A program made the translations under genes and the position numbers. A stretch of 64,000 nt of DNA from Rhizobacter sp. (GTDB lineage Bacteria; Pseudomonadota; Gammaproteobacteria; Burkholderiales; Burkholderiaceae_C): positions 2,356,001 to 2,420,000 of the forward strand of contig JAHBZQ010000001.1 of NCBI GenBank assembly GCA_019635355.1, given 5' to 3'. Shown piece after piece: positions 7,799 to 16,820 of the stretch. The notes under the pieces are model-generated. The model made no database searches. It had not been told where the DNA came from and saw only the letters and a program-made list of their open reading frames with translations. Every line of letters starts with the position of its first letter. Position 1 is the stretch's first letter.

Positions 7799-9037
7799 AT
7801 GAACCCGTTTTCCACCCCCACCCTGCGCGAGATCGCGCGCACCCACGGCACGCCCTGCTGGGCCTATGACGCCGCCACCATCCGCCAGCGCATTGCCGCG
7901 CTGCGGTCGTTCGACACCATCCGCTTCGCGCAGAAGGCCAACTCCAACACGCACCTGCTGCGCCTGATGCGCGCCGAGGGCGTGAAGGTCGATGCGGTGT
8001 CGCTGGGCGAGATCGAGCGTGCGCTTGCGGCGGGCTACGTGGCCGGTGGCGACGAGATCGTCTTCACCGCCGACCTCTTCGACCGCGCCACGCTCGCGCG
8101 TGTCGTCGAACTGAAGGTGCCGGTGAATGCCGGCTCGATCGACATGCTTCACCAGCTGGGCGAGAGTTCGCCGGGGCACCGCGTGTGGCTGCGCATCAAC
8201 CCCGGCTTCGGCCACGGCCACAGCAACAAGACCAACACCGGCGGCGAGCACAGCAAGCACGGCATCTGGCACACCGACCTGCCCAAGGCGCTCGCGGCCA
8301 TCCGCCAGCATGGGCTCAAGCTCGTGGGCCTGCACATGCACATCGGCTCGGGCGTCGACTACTCGCACCTGGAGCAGGTGTGCCACGCGATGGTCGACCT
8401 GGTGGCGAAGATCGACATGCCCATCGAGGCCATCTCGGCCGGCGGCGGTCTGTCGATTCCCTACCGCGACGGCGACCCGCAGATCGACACCGCGCACTAC
8501 TTCAGCCTGTGGGATGCGGCACGCCGCCAGATCGCGCAACAACAAGGCCACGCCATCCACCTGGAGCTGGAGCCGGGCCGCTATCTCGTCGCCGAATCTG
8601 GCGTGCTGATCGCCGAGGTGCGCGCCACCAAGCAGATGGGCCGCAACCAGTTCGTTCTGGTCGATGCCGGCTTCAACGAGCTGATGCGCCCGTCGATGTA
8701 CGGCAGCTTCCACCGCATCGACGTGCTGCCCGCCGACGACAGCGCGCGCGCCGTGCAGCCCACGGTGGTGGCCGGGCCGCTGTGCGAGTCGGGCGACGTG
8801 TTCACGCAAGGTGAAGGCGGCGTGGTGCACACGCGTGAACTGCCGCGGGCAGCGGTGGGTGACCTGCTCGTGTTCCACGACGCCGGCGCCTACGGGGCGT
8901 CGATGTCATCCAACTACAACACGCGGCCGTTCATCCCTGAAGTGCTGGTCGACGCGGGCAAGATCCGCCTGATCCGCCTGATCCGCCGCCGCCAGACGGT
9001 GGCCGAGCTGCTGGCCCTCGAAGACACCGACAGCTGA
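7799..9037 (+). CDS. lysA: Diaminopimelate decarboxylase
   Basis: A 412-residue PLP enzyme that decarboxylates meso-diaminopimelate to L-lysine, the last step of lysine synthesis. It has the alanine-racemase-like barrel and beta domain. The PLP lysine is Lys46 (FAQKANSN). Other marks are HMHIGSG, the glycine-rich phosphate-binding SAGGG, and the substrate-site CESGDVF and DAGAYGASMSSNYN. The start is taken at the second ATG (7799); an ATG three codons earlier (7790) is also possible. It is divergent from its probable activator lysR. Confidence 0.95.
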   Translation: MNPFSTPTLREIARTHGTPCWAYDAATIRQRIAALRSFDTIRFAQKANSNTHLLRLMRAEGVKVDAVSLGEIERALAAGYVAGGDEIVFTADLFDRATLARVVELKVPVNAGSIDMLHQLGESSPGHRVWLRINPGFGHGHSNKTNTGGEHSKHGIWHTDLPKALAAIRQHGLKLVGLHMHIGSGVDYSHLEQVCHAMVDLVAKIDMPIEAISAGGGLSIPYRDGDPQIDTAHYFSLWDAARRQIAQQQGHAIHLELEPGRYLVAESGVLIAEVRATKQMGRNQFVLVDAGFNELMRPSMYGSFHRIDVLPADDSARAVQPTVVAGPLCESGDVFTQGEGGVVHTRELPRAAVGDLLVFHDAGAYGASMSSNYNTRPFIPEVLVDAGKIRLIRLIRRRQTVAELLALEDTDS

Positions 9038-9055
9038 ACAGACAGCGAGCCCACG

Positions 9056-10057
9056 ATGCGTTTGCCGATCACCGCCCTCACCTTGATCGCAGCGCTCGTG
9101 GGGTGTGGGGGCAAGTCGGAGACAGCGCCCGGGCCGCAGTGCTCGGGCTTCAGTTCAGGCACCGTGCCGACGCTGCAGACGAACCAGCTGCTCTTCGACT
9201 CCGACCGACACGACAACCGTCACGAGATCTACGTGATGCGTGCCGACGGCACCTGCGTCAGCCGACTCACGAACAACGCGCTGTACGAGAACTGGTGGCC
9301 ACGCGCCTCGCCCGACCGCACCAAGATCCTCTTCTACCGTTCGCCGGCGGGCGACCCGGAGAACTACTTCAACGCGAGCCTGTGGGTGATGAATGCCGAC
9401 GGCAGCGGCCAGACGCAGCTCATCGCCGACGGTGGCAACGGCTGGGCGGCGCACGGCCACGGCGAGTGGTCACCCGACGGCACCAGGATCGCGATGTTCG
9501 GCGCCCTCACCACCACGCGCGCCGAGATCTTCGTCACCGACGCGAATGGGCAGAACCCGGTGCAATACACCAACCGCAACGGTTGGAACACCGACGTGTC
9601 GTGGTCGCCGAACGGCACGACTCTGCTCTTCAACGGCTGCGCCAACCCGGCCGTGTGCGCCCCGGCGAACTACGAGCTTTTCTGGATGAACGCCGCACCG
9701 CTGGCCCCCGCCAATCAGATCACGTTCGACTCATTGGCCGACTACGACGCGTACTACTCACCCGACGGCACCAAGATCGCGTGGCTGGTCAACGTGAACC
9801 CAGCGGCCAACGGCGGCATTGGCCGTTGGGCGATCCGCATCGCCACCGTGGGCTCAGCCGCGAGCTACCTGATCGACGACGGCAACATCAACAGCAAACC
9901 GGCATGGAGCCTCGACAGCCAGACGATCTACTTCCACCGCATGGTGCCGGCCGAGGGATTGCGCTTCCGGGTGTTCAGCATCCGGCCCGATGGCACGGGC
10001 CTCACTGAACTCACGCCAGGCACGAGCACGGGCAACAGCGAGCACCCGTCGAACTGA
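9056..10057 (+). CDS. TolB/PD40-type beta-propeller lipoprotein
   Basis: A 333-residue secreted protein. The signal peptide ends in LVGC with lipidated Cys17. The body carries several PD40/WD40-like repeats of the TolB type (SPDGTRIAMFG, SPNGTTLLFNG, SPDGTKIAWL, SLDSQTIYF), so a six- or seven-bladed propeller is expected at the periplasmic or outer surface. Short repeats of the form EIYVMRADG and LWVMNADG fit the same blades. Its ligand is unknown. It starts 18 bases after lysA and could be read through from it, though no functional link to lysine synthesis is evident. It converges with sppA four bases later with no visible terminator. Confidence 0.75.
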   Translation: MRLPITALTLIAALVGCGGKSETAPGPQCSGFSSGTVPTLQTNQLLFDSDRHDNRHEIYVMRADGTCVSRLTNNALYENWWPRASPDRTKILFYRSPAGDPENYFNASLWVMNADGSGQTQLIADGGNGWAAHGHGEWSPDGTRIAMFGALTTTRAEIFVTDANGQNPVQYTNRNGWNTDVSWSPNGTTLLFNGCANPAVCAPANYELFWMNAAPLAPANQITFDSLADYDAYYSPDGTKIAWLVNVNPAANGGIGRWAIRIATVGSAASYLIDDGNINSKPAWSLDSQTIYFHRMVPAEGLRFRVFSIRPDGTGLTELTPGTSTGNSEHPSN

Positions 10058-10061
10058 TCCC

Positions 10062-11099
10062 TCAGCGCAACGACGGCAGCCCGCGCATCGCCTTCACGGC
10101 ACCTTCACCCACCGAGGCACCAAAGCGCTTGGCCAGCCGCTCGGCCACGTTTTCCTTCGGGGTGTAGTCGATGATCTCTTCGGCCTTCACCACCTCGCGC
10201 GCCACGTAGTCGAGGTTGCCGAGGTGATCGGCCAGTCCGAGCCTGACGGCTTCTTCGCCGTTCCAGAAGAGGCCGGAGAAGGTCTCGCCGTTCATCTTGA
10301 GCCGCTTGCCGCGGCCCTCTTTCACCACCTTGATGAACTGCTGGTGGATCTGGTCGATCATGGCCTGCGTGTAGGCGCGGTGCTTTTCCGACAGCGGCGT
10401 GAAGGGGTCGCCGATGCCCTTGTTTTCACCCGCGGTGATGAGGCGGCGCTCGACGCCGAGCTTCTCCATCGTGCCGGTGAAGCCGAAGCCGTCCATCAGC
10501 ACGCCGATCGAGCCGACGATGCTGGCCTTGTCGGTGTAGATCTCGTCGGCAGCCACCGCGATGTAGTACGCCCCCGAGGCGCACTCTTCCTCGATCACCG
10601 CGTAGACCTTCTTCTTGTAGAGCGCCTTCAGGCGCTTGATCTCGTCGTTGACGATGCCGGCCTGCACCGGGCTGCCACCGGGCGAGTTGAAGCGCAGCAC
10701 CACGGCCTGCGCGCCTTCGTCCTGGAAGGCGTTTTTCAAGGCGGCCACGAGCAGCTCAGCGCTGGCCTCGGTGTCGGCCGCGATCTCGCCGCGCACTTCG
10801 ATCAGGGCGGTGTGCGGTGTGCTTGGCGCCGTGGTGCTGGTGCGGGCGCTCAGCGCGAGCCACACCACCAGCAGGAAGAAGATCAGCCACGACAGGCGGA
10901 AGAACACCCGCCACCGGCGCTCGGCGCGGCGGTCGGCGAGGTAGTCGCGCGCAAAAAGGGCGACCGTCTGCTCAAGCGCGCTGGGCGCGGGGGCTGGGGC
11001 GGGCGGCGGCACGGCCGCCGCAGAAGCAGACACAGAAGTGGCCGCAGCAGCGGCTTCAGCCGGCGTGGCGGCCGGCGGGAGGTTGTCTTCGGGATTCAT
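10062..11099 (-). CDS. sppA: Signal peptide peptidase SppA-like serine protease (S49)
   Basis: A 345-residue membrane-anchored peptidase that degrades signal peptides left after secretion. An Ala/Pro-rich N-terminal tail is followed by one transmembrane helix at about 66-85. The catalytic dyad is Ser175 (ECASGAYY) and Lys227 (AGENKG), 52 residues apart as in short-form S49 peptidases; the oxyanion NSPGG is near 138-142. The start at 11099 overlaps the stop of the upstream Rieske gene (ATGA). It is the last gene of a minus-strand group rluC-HAD phosphatase-Rieske-sppA, an order I regard as common in Burkholderiales. Confidence 0.9.
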   Translation of the reverse strand: MNPEDNLPPAATPAEAAAAATSVSASAAAVPPPAPAPAPSALEQTVALFARDYLADRRAERRWRVFFRLSWLIFFLLVVWLALSARTSTTAPSTPHTALIEVRGEIAADTEASAELLVAALKNAFQDEGAQAVVLRFNSPGGSPVQAGIVNDEIKRLKALYKKKVYAVIEEECASGAYYIAVAADEIYTDKASIVGSIGVLMDGFGFTGTMEKLGVERRLITAGENKGIGDPFTPLSEKHRAYTQAMIDQIHQQFIKVVKEGRGKRLKMNGETFSGLFWNGEEAVRLGLADHLGNLDYVAREVVKAEEIIDYTPKENVAERLAKRFGASVGEGAVKAMRGLPSLR

Positions 11100-11497
11100 G
11101 CGGGGGACTGCGGAGTCGGAACGGGACGGGTCTCGCGGGAAGGATACCAATACACCTCGCCGTCACGCTCGATGACCTTGAGCCGCGTCAACTTGCCGCG
11201 CCCGCACGGGCCGCCGACGCAGCGCCCGTCCTGCGGCGCGTAACTCGCCCCGTGGATCGAGCAGATGATGAACTCGCGATTGGCATCCAGGAACTCGCCG
11301 GGTTGCCAGTCGAGCTCGGTCGGCACGTGCAGGCAGCGGTTGAGGTAGGCCACCACCTGGCCGTCGTGGCGCAGCGCGAAGCCACGCAGCTTCTCGTGGA
11401 AGTGCATCACGTCGAAGAGCACAGCTTTGCCGCGCTCGGCCAGCTCGCTCGACGCGCACAGGCGCACGGCCGGCGCATCGGGCTCGAGCTCAGGCAT
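11096..11497 (-). CDS. Rieske [2Fe-2S] protein
   Basis: A 133-residue soluble protein with a complete Rieske cluster site: Cys55-x-His57 (NRCLHVP) and Cys79-x2-His82 (ICSIHGASY). It resembles stand-alone Rieske ferredoxins, so electron transfer is likely, but no partner oxygenase lies nearby. The second half has extra cysteines (GRCVGGPCGRG), as in several small Rieske proteins. The start at 11497 (MPELEPD) overlaps the phosphatase gene by 8 bases; an ATG at 11515 is an alternative. It overlaps sppA by ATGA. Confidence 0.85.
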   Translation of the reverse strand: MPELEPDAPAVRLCASSELAERGKAVLFDVMHFHEKLRGFALRHDGQVVAYLNRCLHVPTELDWQPGEFLDANREFIICSIHGASYAPQDGRCVGGPCGRGKLTRLKVIERDGEVYWYPSRETRPVPTPQSPA

Positions 11498-12152
11498 GGC
11501 GGGCCAGCCAGTCATCGAGGTCGGCCACGGAATGCGCAATGTGCAGTGGCTTGTATTGGCCGAAGCTCTCCGGCGTGTGCGCGCCGTAGCTCACACCGAC
11601 GCTCGCGGCCCCGGCGTTCATCGCCAGCTGCAGGTCGTGCGTGGTGTCGCCGATCATGAGCGTGCGCTCGGGGTCGACGCCGAACTCGCGCATCAGCTCC
11701 TGCAGCATCAGCGGGTTGGGCTTGGAGGCCGTTTCGTCGGCGGTGCGGGTGCCGTCGAACACACCATGAAGCTCGACGCTCGTAAGCGCTTCGTTGAGCC
11801 CCATGCGCGACTTGCCGGTGGCCACCGCGAGCCAGTGGTTGCGCGCCTTCAGCGCCTTGAGCATGTCGAGCGTTCCCTTGAAGAGCACGATCTCGTGCTG
11901 CTTGGCGAAGTAGTGGTGGCGGTAGCGCTGGCCGAGTTCGGGGTAGCGCTCGCGCGGCAGGCCGGGGGCGGCATGCTGGAGGGCGTCGATGAGGCCCATG
12001 CCAATCACGTAGCTCGCATCCTTGTCGCTCGGCACCTCCACGCCAAGGTCGGCACAGGCGGCCTGGATGGAGCGGGCGATGAGCGCCGTCGAGTCGAACA
12101 GCGTGCCGTCCCAGTCGAAGGCAATGAGGTCGAAACGGCGCGGTCGGGTCAT
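11490..12152 (-). CDS. HAD-superfamily phosphatase, phosphoglycolate phosphatase-like
   Basis: A 220-residue HAD hydrolase. Motif I is FDWDGTLFDS (nucleophile Asp13, acid/base Asp15), motif II is AVATGKS, and motifs III/IV are in KPNP and MIGDTTHDL. A helical cap lies between motif I and II, as in Gph/PGP-type enzymes, which remove phosphate from phosphoglycolate or related small molecules. The exact substrate cannot be read from sequence. The start at 12152 overlaps the rluC stop by ATGA; the open frame further upstream lies inside rluC. Confidence 0.85.
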   Translation of the reverse strand: MTRPRRFDLIAFDWDGTLFDSTALIARSIQAACADLGVEVPSDKDASYVIGMGLIDALQHAAPGLPRERYPELGQRYRHHYFAKQHEIVLFKGTLDMLKALKARNHWLAVATGKSRMGLNEALTSVELHGVFDGTRTADETASKPNPLMLQELMREFGVDPERTLMIGDTTHDLQLAMNAGAASVGVSYGAHTPESFGQYKPLHIAHSVADLDDWLARHA

Positions 12153-13171
12153 GGGGTCTTGGCGGAAGGCAGTGCTTGGAGGAATGCCTCGCATTCTGCG
12201 GGCAAGGGGGCGAGGAGCTCGATCGCCTCGCCGCTGGCAGGGTGCTGGAAACGCAGCCGGCGCGCATGCAGGAACATGCGCTCGAAGCGGTGGCCCTTCA
12301 CCGCCTCGCCTCTGGCCACGGCCTTGTTGAGGGCGAAGTCGCCGTATTTCTCGTCGCCGACGATCGGGTGGCCTTCGTGGGCCAGATGCACGCGGATCTG
12401 GTGGGTGCGGCCGGTCTTGATGGTCACGTCCAGCAGGGTGAAGCCGGTGTAGGCCTGGGCCACGCCCACGAGGGTGATGGAGCGGCGGCCTTCGTCGTGG
12501 TCGTCGTCCACCGTGCGCACCCGGCGCTCGCCTTCGGCGGTGAGGAACTTGTGCAGCGCCACGTCGATGACCTTGCGCTTGGCAGGCCACGCCCCGACCA
12601 CGAGCGCGGCGTAGGTCTTGCCGGTTTCGCGGCCGCGGAACTGGTCTTGCAGCGCGACCAGCGCCGAGCGCTTCTTGGCGATGAGCAGGAGCCCTGAGGT
12701 TTCCTTGTCGAGCCGGTGCACGAGTTCGAGGAACTTGGCCGTCGGCCGCGCCTGCCGCAGCTGCTCGATCACACCCGAACTCACGCCGCTGCCGCCATGC
12801 ACGGCCACCCCAGCCGGCTTGTTGACGGCGATGAGGTGCTCGTCTTCGAAGACGACCGGGAATTCACGCGCCGGCGCGGCCGGTGCCGCCTTCGGGTCGG
12901 CCATGCGCACCGGGGGCACACGCACCTTGTCACCGAGGGCCAGCTTGGTGTCGGCCGACGCCCGCCCTTTGTTGACCCGCACCTCCCCGGAGCGGATCAC
13001 CCGGTAGACGTGGGTCTTGGGCACGCCCTTCAGCAGCTTCACGAGGAAGTTGTCGAGCCGCTGGCCTTCGGAGGCCTCGTCGATCTCGACCGTCTGCACC
13101 GCGGGTGGCGTGGCGGATGGCCTCGGACTTGCCGGTGTTTCCGCTTTGCCCCTTATAATGCGCTGCACCAC
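12149..13171 (-). CDS. rluC: 23S rRNA pseudouridine synthase RluC
   Basis: A 340-residue RluA-family enzyme that converts uridines at positions equivalent to 955, 2504 and 2580 of 23S rRNA to pseudouridine. An S4 RNA-binding domain covers about residues 38-100 and the catalytic domain about 108-310, with Asp155 in HRLDKETSG. GRTHQIRVH and the conserved HARRL region are present. The start is a GTG at 13171 (another GTG follows directly). It is placed next to and divergent from rne, as in many proteobacteria, and its first codons overlap the likely rne promoter. Confidence 0.92.
   Translation of the reverse strand: MVQRIIRGKAETPASPRPSATPPAVQTVEIDEASEGQRLDNFLVKLLKGVPKTHVYRVIRSGEVRVNKGRASADTKLALGDKVRVPPVRMADPKAAPAAPAREFPVVFEDEHLIAVNKPAGVAVHGGSGVSSGVIEQLRQARPTAKFLELVHRLDKETSGLLLIAKKRSALVALQDQFRGRETGKTYAALVVGAWPAKRKVIDVALHKFLTAEGERRVRTVDDDHDEGRRSITLVGVAQAYTGFTLLDVTIKTGRTHQIRVHLAHEGHPIVGDEKYGDFALNKAVARGEAVKGHRFERMFLHARRLRFQHPASGEAIELLAPLPAECEAFLQALPSAKTP
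13129..13159 (+). promoter_or_regulatory. Probable rne promoter
   Basis: A perfect -10 TATAAT (13154-13159) follows a -35-like TTGCCG (13129-13134) with 19 bases between. It points towards rne, whose start codon is about 620 bases downstream, and lies within the start of rluC on the other strand. No better promoter was seen closer to rne. The wide spacer weakens the call. Confidence 0.45.
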
Positions 13172-13785
13172 GTTTCTGCTGTAAGTGATTGATTTTTCTG
13201 AGTTTACGCCGCGAGCGGCGCCCCACTCAGCCGATCACCCAGCACAACGCGGCCGGCCACGCGAAGAAGTTGTGGCCAAAAGGTGATGCAACGCACCCCG
13301 GCGTGCAGCAGGCCGAGTCCCCAAGTGACACGGCGGCAGTCAGCCCCGGTGCGGCAGAGAAACAAGAACGAACCCTCGCCAAAAGGTTTCCAGGCCAGAG
13401 ACAAGCAACTTGCCGACGCGCACCGCGCCGGCCACACGTGCAAGGCTCTGGCCCGCGTCCAGTGATCAAAGCGGATGACGTGCCCCATCTCCCACCCCAC
13501 GCTGCCCTTGCGCGAATGTCGCGCCGGCAGCGCCGTGGCCGGATGGCGCACCCCCCATGCCTCACGGCCCTGCCCTTTGCCCACTGCCACGCACGCGCCA
13601 ACGCTGCCTGACGGGCCTCCGATCCTTCGCTGATCGGCCAACGTCACCGCAGTCCAGGGCGATTCCTTCCGGTTCATTCACGTTCCTCGTGCATCGATGA
13701 GTCGCCCCCGGGTCTTCCCGGCGGTGACGTGTTGGATGAGCTGCACCTGACCACCTGCTGGTGGCAGCGCAGCGTAGGAGCGCAC
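13172..13785 (+). promoter_or_regulatory. Long structured 5' leader of rne
   Basis: These 614 bases separate rluC and rne and hold no recognisable gene. Several strong hairpins can be read: GCTGCC/GGCAGC enclosing GCGCGA-ATG-TCGCGC (13501-13531), CCGATC/GATCGG (13619-13637), and CCACC-TGCT-GGTGG (13751-13764), the last only 11 bases before the Shine-Dalgarno sequence. In E. coli the rne leader folds into hairpins that RNase E itself binds to control its own mRNA stability. This leader has the same position and general design, so feedback control is a reasonable inference. Confidence 0.55.
13775..13780 (+). promoter_or_regulatory. Ribosome binding site of rne
   Basis: TAGGAG lies five bases before the ATG at 13786 and fixes that start. 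An in-frame ATG at 13729 is rejected because it lies inside the leader hairpin region and lacks a comparable site. Confidence 0.75.
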
Positions 13786-16755
13786 ATGAAACGCATGCTG
13801 ATCAACGCGACGCAGCAAGAAGAACGTCGCCTGGCCATCGTCGATGGCCAGAAGCTCATGGACTTCGAGACCGAAATCGAAGGCCGCGAGCAACGCAAGG
13901 GCAACATCTACAAGGCGGTCGTCACCCGCGTCGAGCCTTCGCTCGAAGCCTGTTTCGTCGACTACGGCGAAGAGCGCCACGGCTTCCTGCCCTTCAAGGA
14001 AATCTCGAAGAACTACTTCCGCGACGGCGCCGACGTGCGCAATGCACGCATCCAGGACGCCATCAAGGAAGGCGACGCGCTGCTGGTGCAGGTCGAGAAG
14101 GAAGAGCGCGGCAACAAGGGCGCAGCGCTCACCACCTTCGTCTCGCTGGCCGGCCGCTACCTGGTGCTGATGCCCAACAACCCCCGGGGTGGTGGCGTGT
14201 CGCGCCGCATCGAGGGTGAAGACCGCGAAGAGCTGAAGGAAAACCTCGACCAGCTCGAGTACCCCAAAGGCATGAGCCTCATCGCGCGCACCGCCGGCAT
14301 CGGCCGCACCGCGCCCGAGCTGCAGTGGGACCTGAACTACATGCTGAAGCTCTGGACCGCGATCGACGCGGCCTCCAAAGAGGGCAAGGGCGCCTTCCTG
14401 ATCTACCAGGAGTCGTCGCTCGTGATCCGCGCGATCCGCGACTACTTCACCGCCGACATCGGCGAGATCCTGATCGACACCGACGACATCTACGAGCAGG
14501 CCCACCAGTTCATGACCCACGTCATGCCGGAGGCCGCACCGAAGGTGAAGCGCTACCGCGACGACGCGCCGCTGTTCAGCCGCTTCCAGATCGAGCACCA
14601 GATCGAGACCGCGTTCTCGCGCACGGTGAACCTGCCCTCGGGCGGCGCCATCGTGATCGACCACACCGAAGCGCTGGTGTCGGTCGACGTGAACTCCGCG
14701 CGCTCGACGCGCGGCAGCGACATCGAAGAGACCGCCACCCGCACCAACCTCGAAGCAGCCGACGAGATCGCCCGCCAGATGCGCTTGCGCGACCTGGGCG
14801 GCCTGATCGTCGTCGACTTCATCGACATGGAAGAGTCGAAGAACCGCCGCGAAGTCGAGAGCCGCCTGCGCGATGCGCTGCGGCAAGACCGCGCACGCGT
14901 GCAGTTCTCGTCGATCTCGAAGTTCGGCCTGCTCGAACTCAGCCGCCAGCGCCTGCGCCCGGCCTTGAGCGAAGGCAGCCACATCACTTGCCCGCGCTGC
15001 AACGGCACCGGCCACATCCGCGACACCGAATCGTCGGCGCTGCAGATCCTGCGCATGGTCCAGGAAGAGGCCATGAAGGACAACACCGCCGCCGTGCACG
15101 TGCAGGTACCGGTGGAAGTGACCTCGTTCCTCTTGAACGAGAAGCGCACCGAGATCACCAAGATCGAACTCAAGCAGCGCGTGACCGTGCTGCTCGTGCC
15201 CAACAAGCACCTCGAGACGCCCAACTACAAGCTCGAGCGCCTGCGCCACGACGACCCGCGCCTGGAGAACCTGCAGGTCAGCTACTCGATGATCGAGGAG
15301 CCGGACGACGAGGTGGGCATCACCCGCCGCGAGAAGGCCAAGGCCAAGCAGGAGCCGGTGATCAAGGGCATCCTGCCCGACACCGCCGCGCCGATCGCGC
15401 CGCCCAAGCCTGAGCCGGTGGTGGCCGCGCCGGTGCCGGCACCGGCCCCTGTGGCCCCGCCCGCGCCGGTGTCTGGTGGCGGCTTCTTCGCCTGGGTGAA
15501 GAAGCTCTTCGGCACGGCCGACACGGCACCGGCTGCTGCGCCGGCCGTGGCGGCACCCGCGGCCGATGCGGGCAACGAACAACGCCGCGAAGGCCGCGGC
15601 GACCGCAACAACCGGGGCGGCCGTGGTGGCCGTGACGGGCGTCGCGGAGAACGTGGTGAGCGTGGTGAACGTGGCGAGCGCAGCGCCGAACGCGGTGGGG
15701 AGCGCGGCGAACGTTCCGAACAGCGCGGAGAGCGCAACGAGCGTGGTGAGCGCGGCAATCGTGGCCGTCGCAACGAGCGCAGCGAGCGTCCGGAAGAAGC
15801 CCAAGCCGAGGGTGGCCGCCGCCCCGAGACCGCCGAAGAAGGCGCCGAGGCCCGCAACGACCAACGTCGTGACCAGCGCCGTGGCGGCCAGCCGCGCCCG
15901 GCGCCTGTCGACGCCGTCGCCGGCAGCGAAGACGCACAGGCTCGCGCCTTCGTCGACACCGTACCCGGCGATGCTGCCGAAGGCCAAGGGGGTGACGCCC
16001 AGGGCGAGCGCCAGGGCCGTCGCCGCCGCCGTGGCGGCCGCGGTCGTGACCGCGACGAGGCCCGCAACCCCGAGGTGACGGAGGCCGCAGCCGGCGACGA
16101 GTCGCAGAGCGCGCTGTCGCTGGAGCCCGCGTCCGACATGTCGGGCGAAGCCGTGACGACCGATGCAGAAGGCGCGCCGCAAGGCGAAGGCCAGGAGCGA
16201 GGTGAACGCGAAGGTGGCCGTCGTCGCCGTGGCCGCGGCGGGCGTGATCGCCAGCGCCGCGAGGAATCGGGTGAAGGCGCTGCGGCGGCAGAAGGTACCG
16301 CTGAGCCGATGACCGCTGACGCAGAAGCGGCCACGGCGCCCTCGGCAGTGGTCGCCGAAGAAGCGCAGGCACCGGCAGCCGAGCCGCAGGAGATCAAGGC
16401 AGAGGCCGCAGCAGAAGCCATCGCGCCTGTCGTCGAAGCGCTCGCGAACGAGCCGGAGCCGATGGTGGCCTCGGCCGCTGCTGCGGCGGTCGTCGAGCCC
16501 TATGTGCTCAACACCGAGCAACTGCAGTCCGTCGCCGAATCGGCCGGCCTGCAATGGGTCAACTCCGACGCCGACAAGATCCGCGCGGTGCAAGAGGCGA
16601 TGGCGCGCGAGCCCAAGCCGGTGCATGTGCCGCGCGAGATCAAGCCGGTGGTGCTGATCGACGAAGGCCCGCTGGTGCTGGTGGAGACGCGCAAGGACCT
16701 GTCGCAGGTTCGCCTGCCGTTCGAGACGCAAACGCCGTCTCAGCCGTCGGCCTGA
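13786..16755 (+). CDS. rne: Ribonuclease E
   Basis: A 989-residue endoribonuclease that starts mRNA decay and processes rRNA and tRNA at the inner membrane. The catalytic half (about 1-520) begins MKRMLINA and carries the S1 domain (GNIYKAVVTRVEPSLEA), the DNase I-like core with VDVNSARSTRG and IVVDFIDM, and the zinc-link CPRC at Cys402-Cys405, close to the E. coli positions. The C-terminal half is low-complexity: an Arg/Glu/Gly-rich stretch with repeated GER units at about 600-668 and further Arg-rich blocks near 740-760 and 800-830, probably for RNA and degradosome partner binding. The last residues (LPFETQ...) form a short conserved-looking tail. Confidence 0.96.
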   Translation: MKRMLINATQQEERRLAIVDGQKLMDFETEIEGREQRKGNIYKAVVTRVEPSLEACFVDYGEERHGFLPFKEISKNYFRDGADVRNARIQDAIKEGDALLVQVEKEERGNKGAALTTFVSLAGRYLVLMPNNPRGGGVSRRIEGEDREELKENLDQLEYPKGMSLIARTAGIGRTAPELQWDLNYMLKLWTAIDAASKEGKGAFLIYQESSLVIRAIRDYFTADIGEILIDTDDIYEQAHQFMTHVMPEAAPKVKRYRDDAPLFSRFQIEHQIETAFSRTVNLPSGGAIVIDHTEALVSVDVNSARSTRGSDIEETATRTNLEAADEIARQMRLRDLGGLIVVDFIDMEESKNRREVESRLRDALRQDRARVQFSSISKFGLLELSRQRLRPALSEGSHITCPRCNGTGHIRDTESSALQILRMVQEEAMKDNTAAVHVQVPVEVTSFLLNEKRTEITKIELKQRVTVLLVPNKHLETPNYKLERLRHDDPRLENLQVSYSMIEEPDDEVGITRREKAKAKQEPVIKGILPDTAAPIAPPKPEPVVAAPVPAPAPVAPPAPVSGGGFFAWVKKLFGTADTAPAAAPAVAAPAADAGNEQRREGRGDRNNRGGRGGRDGRRGERGERGERGERSAERGGERGERSEQRGERNERGERGNRGRRNERSERPEEAQAEGGRRPETAEEGAEARNDQRRDQRRGGQPRPAPVDAVAGSEDAQARAFVDTVPGDAAEGQGGDAQGERQGRRRRRGGRGRDRDEARNPEVTEAAAGDESQSALSLEPASDMSGEAVTTDAEGAPQGEGQERGEREGGRRRRGRGGRDRQRREESGEGAAAAEGTAEPMTADAEAATAPSAVVAEEAQAPAAEPQEIKAEAAAEAIAPVVEALANEPEPMVASAAAAAVVEPYVLNTEQLQSVAESAGLQWVNSDADKIRAVQEAMAREPKPVHVPREIKPVVLIDEGPLVLVETRKDLSQVRLPFETQTPSQPSA

Positions 16756-16771
16756 TCGGGCCGCTCCAATG

Positions 16772-16800
16772 AAAAGGGCGCACCGCGGTGCGCCCTTTTT
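16772..16800 (+). terminator. Rho-independent terminator of rne
   Basis: A perfect 9-bp stem, GGGCGCACC (16776-16784) with GGTGCGCCC (16787-16795), is followed by TTTTT. A run of A before the stem makes it usable from the other side too, for the convergent nagZ gene ending at 16821. Confidence 0.9.
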
Positions 16801-16820
16801 CTTTCATCGGTAGCGGTGGC

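Noticed and set aside
13189..13677. Open frames of 140 and 157 codons in the rne leader
   Set aside because: They have no recognisable domain, no good ribosome site, and overlap strong hairpins, so a structured untranslated leader fits better.
15585..15790. Repeated GER-coding DNA resembling a tandem repeat or CRISPR
   Set aside because: The repeats are short, in frame and inside the RNase E C-terminal domain; there are no unique spacers of constant size.
13678..16731. A 1017-codon open frame antisense to rne, rich in His, Arg and Gly
   Set aside because: It is the mirror of the rne coding frame in GC-rich DNA; the sense strand has clear RNase E domains and a proper ribosome site.
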